From NCBI GenBank assembly GCA_002429455.1, contig DIZU01000041.1, forward strand, positions 1 through 12,343: 12,343 nt of DNA, in the 5' to 3' direction. Of the stretch, positions 1-5,957 are shown one piece after another (position 1 is the stretch's first letter; every line of letters starts with the position of its first letter). The DNA comes from Methylotenera sp. UBA6020. Lineage in GTDB: Bacteria; Pseudomonadota; Gammaproteobacteria; Burkholderiales; Methylophilaceae. Both the position numbers and the translations under genes were made by a program. The notes beneath the pieces were generated by a model. That model was not told the DNA's origin, searched no databases, and worked only from the letters and a program-made list of their open reading frames with translations.

Positions 1-78
1 TTTTTATGGATATTAACTAAATTTTTAATATCATTTAATAGTTGGCAGAAGCGTTTTAAGTTCATTAAGGAAAATATC

Positions 79-615
79 ATGGATCATCAAAAATTAATTT
101 TAGATAGATTAACGACTATCTTGTCAGAAACGGATAACAGTAACGCAGCAAAATTATTAAAATTGGTTGATGAAGCAGGTCGCATTTTCATTGGCGGTGC
201 AGGCCGCTCATTGCTTGTATCACGCTTCTTTGCGATGCGTTTGGTGCACGCTGGGTACAACGTGAATATGATTGGTGAGATAGTGACTCCCGCCATTAAA
301 GCAGGTGATTTATTGGTGCTGGTATCAGGTTCTGGCGGCACAGAAACTTTATTGCCATTTGTTAAAAAAGCAAAATCTGTAGGCGCTAAACTAGCGGTGA
401 TCTCAATGAAAAAATCTTCACCTATGGCGGATGCAGCAGATTTAACCATCCAAATTGGTAATGACAGTAGCTTCCCTCTGACCAAAGGCATGCCGATGGG
501 CTCGCAGTTTGAGCTATCGACTTTACTTTTCCTGGAAGCCGCTATTGGTGACATTATTGAAGCAAAAGGTCTGACTGAAGAAGGTATGCGTGCTATTCAT
601 GCAAATCTTGAGTAA
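79..615 (+). CDS. hxlB: 6-phospho-3-hexuloisomerase (RuMP pathway)
   Basis: Cytoplasmic enzyme that converts D-arabino-hex-3-ulose 6-phosphate to fructose 6-phosphate, the second step of formaldehyde fixation by the ribulose monophosphate pathway. The 178-residue protein is a single SIS (sugar isomerase) domain of the usual family length. Visible motifs are GGAGRS at 39-44, the phosphate-binding serine/glycine loop VSGSGGTET at 82-90 and PMGSQFE at 139-145, which carries the glutamate typical of hexuloisomerases. The ATG at 79 has an AAGGA Shine-Dalgarno sequence at 67-71, 7 nt upstream. The partner hexulose-phosphate synthase is not in the window; the 78 bases upstream hold only an AT-rich leader. 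The gene ends before a strong hairpin terminator. A generic SIS protein is the alternative, but length and motifs favour HxlB. Confidence 0.93.
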   Translation: MDHQKLILDRLTTILSETDNSNAAKLLKLVDEAGRIFIGGAGRSLLVSRFFAMRLVHAGYNVNMIGEIVTPAIKAGDLLVLVSGSGGTETLLPFVKKAKSVGAKLAVISMKKSSPMADAADLTIQIGNDSSFPLTKGMPMGSQFELSTLLFLEAAIGDIIEAKGLTEEGMRAIHANLE

Positions 616-652
616 TCACTATCAAGTCCTGTAATAATCAAGTTTTGTAATC

Positions 653-695
653 ATTAGGCCCTAGCAAGCGTTTAGTTTGCTAGGGCCTAATTTTT
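653..695 (+). terminator. Rho-independent terminator of hxlB
   Basis: A perfect 15-bp stem (653-667 paired with 677-691, core TAGGCCCTAGC) with a 9-nt loop is followed by a T run at 691-695, 37 nt after the hxlB stop. The HisA-like gene converges from the other side and ends 18 nt beyond, so the hairpin may also slow leftward transcription. The sequence that would form the U-tract in that direction (GATTACAAAAC) is poor, so termination should be mainly rightward. Confidence 0.88.
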
Positions 696-712
696 CCTAA
701 AGATGGTTTTTA

Positions 713-1405
713 TTAGGATTTAAGTTTTCTAGGGTCATAATTCTTGTTGTGCAATGCTGTTGCAGTCAGTGCGCCAGCGATATTGAAGCCTTGCAGAATA
801 CCGATGTCATCATTATTTCTAACACCGCCAGCTGCGTATATTGCGCGGGTATCTGCATGACTTATGACCGTCTGTAGCCGCTCAATATCTACCCCTAATT
901 GGCTTCCAACATGGCTCAGCGTCATTACAATTACTTTTTCAGGCCAATGTTCAGTATTGGTTTGCAAATCAGCACACCCTAAAAATCCCGTCTGATTATA
1001 GTCAAGTGACAATACAAAATTGCCATTTAGTTGTTGACTGATTTTCGTTAAATCATGCGTTGAAGCAATATTCTCGCTACCAATGACGTATGTCACCTTC
1101 ACAGTTTGCCATGAGGCTAGAGCATCTGCATTTTTGATGCCGGCATCTAACCAGACTTCAATATTGGGATATTGCGTTTGAATGTGCAAAATTGTGGCTA
1201 AATGATCGCCTTGTCCAGTTATTGCATCGAGATCGGCGATATACATGCGTTCAAATGGGTATAATTCAAGTAATGCACTGACAACGTCAATTGGCGCGCT
1301 AGAGCTACACAATAAAGACTGAATTGGTTGGTAATGCTGACGTTGTCCCATGCGTGCATGCACAACTTGACCATGCATTAAGTCTATGACCGGGATAATT
1401 TCCAT
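713..1405 (-). CDS. HisA/HisF-like TIM-barrel protein (C1 cofactor-associated)
   Basis: A 230-residue (beta/alpha)8 protein of the HisA/HisF family whose substrate is unknown. The start matches HisA proteins: IIPVIDLMHG at 3-12 contains Asp8, equivalent to the first catalytic Asp of HisA. VLSLD at 131-135 supplies an Asp where HisA has its second catalytic Asp. Phosphate-loop equivalents are LDAGIKN (86-92) and AAGGVRN (191-197) with GALTATAL (211-218). HisA's K/R-GW and KDGT substrate signatures are not kept; the region reads MTLSHVGSQLG (161-171) instead. No other his gene is nearby, and the gene diverges from a methanofuran/H4MPT-type cluster. This suggests an Amadori-type or sugar-phosphate step in cofactor synthesis (inference). 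The ATG at 1405 has no clear Shine-Dalgarno sequence. A plain hisA is unlikely. Confidence 0.82.
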   Translation of the reverse strand: MEIIPVIDLMHGQVVHARMGQRQHYQPIQSLLCSSSAPIDVVSALLELYPFERMYIADLDAITGQGDHLATILHIQTQYPNIEVWLDAGIKNADALASWQTVKVTYVIGSENIASTHDLTKISQQLNGNFVLSLDYNQTGFLGCADLQTNTEHWPEKVIVMTLSHVGSQLGVDIERLQTVISHADTRAIYAAGGVRNNDDIGILQGFNIAGALTATALHNKNYDPRKLKS

Positions 1406-1432
1406 TTTTTAAGTGTTATACGCGAGAGTTTT

Positions 1433-2542
1433 TTGAAGATATTGTTATTGGAATATATCACAGCTGGCGGCTTAAGCGGCATGTCCTTACCCGCTTCATT
1501 GCTATGTGAGGGTACGTTGATGCGTGATGCTTTATTCTCGGACTTCAGTGCTATTGCCGATGTGGAGATTGCGACGACTTATGACGCGAGGTTAAGCCCA
1601 CCGGCAGGGCATATTCGGCAGGCTATCCGTATTGATAATAGCGCTAACGCGCATGAAACTTGGCAGGCAATGCTGCAAACCTGTGATGCTGCTTTGGTGG
1701 TGGCGCCAGAAACCGATGGTGTACTGTCTAGCCTTACTCAAATGGTGGAAGCTGCGGGTATTAAAAACCTAGGTTGCACACAGTTTGCAGTCGATATTGC
1801 CAGTAATAAATATGACACGTTTCAAATGCTTAAAAACGCCGGTATTCTGACTATTGCCACTTATACTACGCGTGAATTTTTGCACCCTGATATTCATGAA
1901 AATAAATCACTCAATAGCGGATATGTGGCTAAACCAAATGATGGTGCAGGTTGTGAAAATACTGTGTATTTTAATGAGGTGGCGGCGTTGCAGACATGGT
2001 TACGCCACAATCCAGATGTAAGTTTGGATTCTGAAAAGCATCAAGATCGTTATCAGGACCGTTATATAGTACAGCCGTATCAAAAGGGCATGCCAGCCAG
2101 TATCTCTATGCTGTGCAAACATGGCAAAGCGTGGGTGTTGAGTTGTAATCAGCAGACTATTGAACTTAAAGCCAGTGAAACTAAAGGTAGTGAAATTCAA
2201 ACAGCACAACCTGGTCTGGCTGTGATTCAATACAAAGGTTGTCATGTGAATGGGTTAAGTATGCATTATGATGCGTTTACAAAGCTAGCAGACAGTATTG
2301 CCGCAGCAATGCCTGATTTACACGGCTATGTCGGTGTAGACGTTATCATCAATGATGAAGACATTTATGTGGTAGAAATCAATCCGAGAATCAGCACGTC
2401 TTACATTGGTTTACGTGAGTCACTCAATTACAATCCGGCTAAACTTCTGCTAGATTTAGCATGGTCTGGATCTTCGGATTCCACATTCAAATTACCTGAT
2501 AATATGACCGCGAATATGGTCGAAATTAGCATCAATGAATAA
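1433..2542 (+). CDS. ATP-grasp ligase, MfnD-like (tyramine/tyrosine-glutamate ligase family)
   Basis: Probably an ATP-dependent carboxylate-amine ligase joining glutamate to the tyramine/tyrosine unit of a methanofuran-type cofactor; bacterial methylofuran carries tyrosine where archaea have tyramine. The 369 residues show an N-terminal pre-grasp domain (MKILLLEYITAGG), then an ATP-grasp fold: SNKYDT (124-129), the lysine/glycine loop KPNDGAGC (167-174), YIVQPYQKG (211-219), GVDVI with Asp303, and the metal-binding EINPRIS (315-321, Glu315/Asn317). Translation starts at TTG (1433), the only start giving the conserved N-terminus, with GAGAG 4 nt upstream. Its stop overlaps the next start by 8 bp (ATGAATAA), indicating coupled translation. 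Fold confidence is high; the exact substrate is inferred from family and context. Confidence 0.82.
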   Translation: MKILLLEYITAGGLSGMSLPASLLCEGTLMRDALFSDFSAIADVEIATTYDARLSPPAGHIRQAIRIDNSANAHETWQAMLQTCDAALVVAPETDGVLSSLTQMVEAAGIKNLGCTQFAVDIASNKYDTFQMLKNAGILTIATYTTREFLHPDIHENKSLNSGYVAKPNDGAGCENTVYFNEVAALQTWLRHNPDVSLDSEKHQDRYQDRYIVQPYQKGMPASISMLCKHGKAWVLSCNQQTIELKASETKGSEIQTAQPGLAVIQYKGCHVNGLSMHYDAFTKLADSIAAAMPDLHGYVGVDVIINDEDIYVVEINPRISTSYIGLRESLNYNPAKLLLDLAWSGSSDSTFKLPDNMTANMVEISINE

Positions 2543-3656
2543 TGGCATTATAGGCTGGGATGTAGGCGGGGCACACCTTAAGGCAGCGTTGCTGGATGGC
2601 GAGGGCAAGTTGCAACAGGTATTGCAAGTGCCATGTGCGCTTTGGCGCGGCTTGCACGAACTGGAAGCGGCGGTTGATGTGGTGTTAAATGCACTCAGCA
2701 CAAAGCCTTTGTTGCATGCGGTGACCATGACCGGTGAACTTGTTGATTTGTTTGCTAACCGTCAGGCAGGCGTGCGGTCTATTTGTCAGGTAATGGATGC
2801 CAAGTTAAGTGGTGTGAAACAATTTTATGCCGGTGCATTAAATGCGGATTTTTCAGGCTTTGTGACACGGCAAGAGGTGGATCAACACTGGCAGCATATT
2901 GCTTCAGCCAATTGGCTAGCCAGTGCCAGCTTTGTCGCAAATAATATACATTATGGCTTGTTCATTGATATCGGCAGCACAACCTCTGATTTTGTGCTGC
3001 TTAAGAATAATCAGCCGGCATGCATGGGTTTTACTGATGCCGCTCGTATGCAGTCAGAAGAGTTGGTGTATACCGGCGTGATTCGCACACCACTCATGGC
3101 CGTGACGCAAAAAGTGAAATTTGACAATACTATTACTTCAGTCGCCGCCGAGTATTTTGCCACCGCCGCCGATGTCTACCGCTTGACCGGGGATTTACAG
3201 GCCGCGGATGATATGGCGGATACCGCCGATGGCAAAGAAAAAATGCCGCTAGCGAGTGCGCAGCGTATTGCGCGTATGATAGGACATGATGTAGTTGATG
3301 CTCCAATTGAGTCGTGGTTAGGGCTTGCGCAAGAATTTAAGTTACAGCAACTAGCACGTTTGAAGAGCGTTGCTTTAGCGCATATTTCGCGCATTGCTGA
3401 TAAAAACCGGCAACAATCAATGTGCATAGTTGGTGCTGGAACGGGTAGTTTTCTGGCAAAAGAGATTGCGCAAGCAATGAATGTTCAATACCTGGATGTT
3501 GCACAACTGATAGCGCCAAGCTCAAAAAATACCGATGAAAACTCATCTGAAATTCCACCTGCTACTAGCCGCTGGGCGAGTGTTTGCTTGCCGGCCTATG
3601 CCGTTGCTTATTTAGCATTCAATAAACTTAAACTAGACATCCGTGAGCATGCTTAA
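2535..3656 (+). CDS. Hydantoinase/oxoprolinase-like protein of H4MPT-linked C1 islands
   Basis: A 373-residue protein of the ASKHA (actin/sugar kinase) fold related to the hydantoinase A/oxoprolinase family. It matches the group known from H4MPT-linked C1-transfer gene islands, whose biochemical role is not established to my knowledge. The N-terminal phosphate-1 loop GWDVGGAHLKAAL (7-19) is hallmark-like. A phosphate-2 motif DIGSTTSD lies at 145-152, ELVYTGVIRTPL at 176-187, and a nucleotide-binding glycine loop VGAGTGSFL at 299-307. These predict ATP binding and phosphoryl chemistry, perhaps ATP-dependent activation of a carboxamide or lactam (inference). The ATG at 2535 lies inside the end of the ligase gene and the stop lies inside the start of pabB, so all three are probably translated from one message. 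No strong Shine-Dalgarno sequence precedes it, fitting translational coupling. Confidence 0.82.
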   Translation: MNNGIIGWDVGGAHLKAALLDGEGKLQQVLQVPCALWRGLHELEAAVDVVLNALSTKPLLHAVTMTGELVDLFANRQAGVRSICQVMDAKLSGVKQFYAGALNADFSGFVTRQEVDQHWQHIASANWLASASFVANNIHYGLFIDIGSTTSDFVLLKNNQPACMGFTDAARMQSEELVYTGVIRTPLMAVTQKVKFDNTITSVAAEYFATAADVYRLTGDLQAADDMADTADGKEKMPLASAQRIARMIGHDVVDAPIESWLGLAQEFKLQQLARLKSVALAHISRIADKNRQQSMCIVGAGTGSFLAKEIAQAMNVQYLDVAQLIAPSSKNTDENSSEIPPATSRWASVCLPAYAVAYLAFNKLKLDIREHA

Positions 3657-5073
3657 ACACCCGCTAAAATACAACTCAAACTCAGCGTCGCTGTTTGCAC
3701 ATTTGAGTCACAAACCATGGGCGATGTTTTTAGATAGCGGCCAGCCACATGGCCAATATGGACGCTACGATATTCTAGTGGCTGACCCGTTTATGACCGT
3801 ATGTACTATTGAAAAAAGCGCTGAAACAAAAATTGAGCCATATACTGAAATTACCCAAAATGGTCAAACCAGCATAAGCCATGACGATTCTTTTGCTATC
3901 CTCAACAGCCTGTTAGCGCCATACAAGGCAGCACAAAGGGACTTACCAACCAGTACACTGCCATTCAGTGGCGGTGCTGTTGGTTATTTTGCCTATGATT
4001 TGGGGCGCCAAGTAGAGCATTTAGCCAATATTAGTTTACCCAATGCAGCGATTCCACACATGATGGTCGGCATTTACGATTGGGCGGTGGTGGTTGATCA
4101 TCGCGAACAAACCGCTTGCTTGGTATCTAATGGCTTTCAGCAATCCACACATGACAATTGGGCAACCTTGTGCGCGTTGTTTGATGCGCCTCTATTACAA
4201 ATAGATGATGTGCCACAGGCTGCTAGCTTTGAGTTAACAACACCGGTCACAAGCAATATGGATTTCAGCCAATATGCTAAGGCGTTTGGCGCGATTAAAC
4301 ATTACATTACTGAAGGCGATTGTTACCAAGTGAATCTGGCACAGCGTTTTTCGGCAAAAGCGCAGGGTAACAGTTGGGTTGTCTATAATAAACTCCGGGA
4401 AATAAGCCCTGCACCCTTCATGGCATACATGAATTTTGGGCATTTGCAGGTGCTTTCCGGCTCGCCAGAGCGATTTTTACAGGTGGTAGGTAATCATGTG
4501 GAAACACGCCCCATTAAGGGCACCAGACCGCGCTCTAGCGATGCCGAGCAAGATCAGCAATATGTGAAAGAGTTACAAGCTAGTCTCAAAGACAAAGCTG
4601 AAAATTTGATGATTGTAGATTTACTGCGTAATGATATTGGTAAAAACTGTGAAATCGGCTCGGTAAAGGCCGATAAGTTGTTTCAGTTACAAAGTTTTGC
4701 CAATGTACATCATTTGGTGAGCATCGTCACCGGCACCCTGAAGCAGGACAAAACCGCCATTGATCTATTGCGTGGCTGCTTTCCTGGCGGCTCTATCACC
4801 GGCGCACCTAAACTACGAGCTATGCAAATTATTGAGGCGTTAGAGCCGCATCGGCGCGGTGTGTATTGCGGTGCAATTGGATATATTGGTTTTGATGGCA
4901 ATATGGATACCAATATTGCTATCCGCAGTGCGGTGTATTCCGAAGGGGAAATCAGTTTTTATGCAGGTGGAGGCATCGTTGCTGACTCTATTCTTGAAAA
5001 AGAGTATGCTGAAACGCTGGACAAAGCATCGAGCATATTGAAAACCGTGCAATGTTTCAAAGGCACTGATTAA
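3649..5073 (+). CDS. pabB: Aminodeoxychorismate synthase component I
   Basis: Chorismate-utilising enzyme that aminates chorismate to 4-amino-4-deoxychorismate, the p-aminobenzoate precursor. Residues counted from the ATG (474 aa, like the usual ~450): GSPERF at 271-276, RPIKGTRPR at 287-295 with the catalytic Lys290 that separates PabB from anthranilate synthase (PIAGT), DLLRND at 324-329, PGGSITGAPK at 379-388, AGGGIVADS at 439-447 and a terminal ExEYxETxxK motif. No glutaminase (PabA) domain is fused. Starting at ATG 3649 gives an 8-bp ATGCTTAA overlap with the previous gene, the same arrangement as the overlap before; an in-frame GTG at 3643 would add two residues. Its place in the cofactor cluster suggests p-aminobenzoate for the H4MPT arylamine moiety, although it would also serve folate. 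Confidence 0.93.
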   Translation: MLKHPLKYNSNSASLFAHLSHKPWAMFLDSGQPHGQYGRYDILVADPFMTVCTIEKSAETKIEPYTEITQNGQTSISHDDSFAILNSLLAPYKAAQRDLPTSTLPFSGGAVGYFAYDLGRQVEHLANISLPNAAIPHMMVGIYDWAVVVDHREQTACLVSNGFQQSTHDNWATLCALFDAPLLQIDDVPQAASFELTTPVTSNMDFSQYAKAFGAIKHYITEGDCYQVNLAQRFSAKAQGNSWVVYNKLREISPAPFMAYMNFGHLQVLSGSPERFLQVVGNHVETRPIKGTRPRSSDAEQDQQYVKELQASLKDKAENLMIVDLLRNDIGKNCEIGSVKADKLFQLQSFANVHHLVSIVTGTLKQDKTAIDLLRGCFPGGSITGAPKLRAMQIIEALEPHRRGVYCGAIGYIGFDGNMDTNIAIRSAVYSEGEISFYAGGGIVADSILEKEYAETLDKASSILKTVQCFKGTD

Positions 5074-5188
5074 GTGTTTCATGAAAGGCTACAATAAACG
5101 CATCATCATTTTTCACGAAAATAAGGGTTGTATTTAATCAAGATCAACGTAAGTCAAACACTAAAAATAGATATTGGAGGATAGGCCG

Positions 5189-5827
5189 ATGTGGGTAGTA
5201 AAATTAGGTGGCAGCTTACTGGGTTCGCCTGAATTGGCCCGTTGGTTAGAAATTTTTGCAAAATTTAGCGATGGTAAAGTCGTCATTGTGCCGGGTGGAG
5301 GTTTGCTTGCTGATGCGGTGCGAGAGGCACAGCAACTGTCAAGTGTTAGCGATGCTGTTGCGCATCAACTTAGCGTTATCGCCATGGATCAATTTGGGCT
5401 GTTGCTGGCAGGCATGAATCCTGATCTCGCTACGGCAAATAATGAGCTTGAAATAGCCGAGCGAGGCTGGCAGCATCGCGGCATTGTCTGGCTGCCAAGT
5501 CAAATGGTATTGGCTGATGACAGTATTCCGAAAAACTGGCAGGTCACTTCAGATAGTCTCAGCGCTTGGCTGGCTAGTAAACTCGATGCTAAACAGCTGA
5601 TCTTAGTGAAATCTAAACCAGTCAACGCCGACCAAAAAGCGGTATCAATTCCACTGCAAACTTTAGTTGAGGACGAATTGATTGATAGTCAATTTGTAAA
5701 TTTCGCTACAGGGCAAAACTATCAAACTTGGGTATTAAATAAAGCCGATTACAGTTTTTTTGAACAGGGGTTCAGCTTGCAAAAACTTAAAGAAATCGGC
5801 CAGTTAGTTAATACTACGGCTCAATAA
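5189..5827 (+). CDS. Amino-acid-kinase-fold protein, MfnE-like
   Basis: A 212-residue kinase of the aspartate/acetylglutamate kinase fold. It resembles archaeal MfnE, which phosphorylates (5-(aminomethyl)furan-3-yl)methyl phosphate to the diphosphate during methanofuran synthesis. Visible motifs are the nucleotide-binding VVKLGGSLL (3-11), VIVPGGG (32-38), TSDSLSAWLA (120-129) and the strand LILVKSK (137-143). No ACT regulatory domain follows, so it is not a full aspartokinase. A TTG at 5174 is in frame, but it lies at the GGAGG Shine-Dalgarno sequence (5176-5180); the ATG at 5189, 8 nt after it, is the true start. The strong ribosome site and the 115-bp gap after pabB suggest partly independent expression. 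A TACAAT (5090-5095) could be a -10 box, but no good -35 pairs with it. Confidence 0.82.
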   Translation: MWVVKLGGSLLGSPELARWLEIFAKFSDGKVVIVPGGGLLADAVREAQQLSSVSDAVAHQLSVIAMDQFGLLLAGMNPDLATANNELEIAERGWQHRGIVWLPSQMVLADDSIPKNWQVTSDSLSAWLASKLDAKQLILVKSKPVNADQKAVSIPLQTLVEDELIDSQFVNFATGQNYQTWVLNKADYSFFEQGFSLQKLKEIGQLVNTTAQ

Positions 5828-5957
5828 AGGTCGCTATGTCTATGGACACTACCTTTGACTCACGATGTTATCCAGTAAAATTTATATTAATCAAGAAGTA
5901 GAAGATAAGTTAAAAGGCAAACGGTCATATTTAGTTTCTGGGCAATGATGCTCATAG

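Noticed and set aside
87..554. 155-residue open frame antisense to hxlB
   Set aside because: It lies wholly inside hxlB in the opposite strand; the + strand product has full SIS-domain motifs and a good ribosome site.
5077..5086. Palindrome TTTCATGAAA after pabB as terminator
   Set aside because: The stem is only five AT-rich base pairs with no loop and no T run follows.
5174..5188. TTG start five codons upstream for the MfnE-like kinase
   Set aside because: The TTG overlaps the GGAGG Shine-Dalgarno sequence itself; the ATG at 5189 is correctly spaced and gives the family N-terminus.
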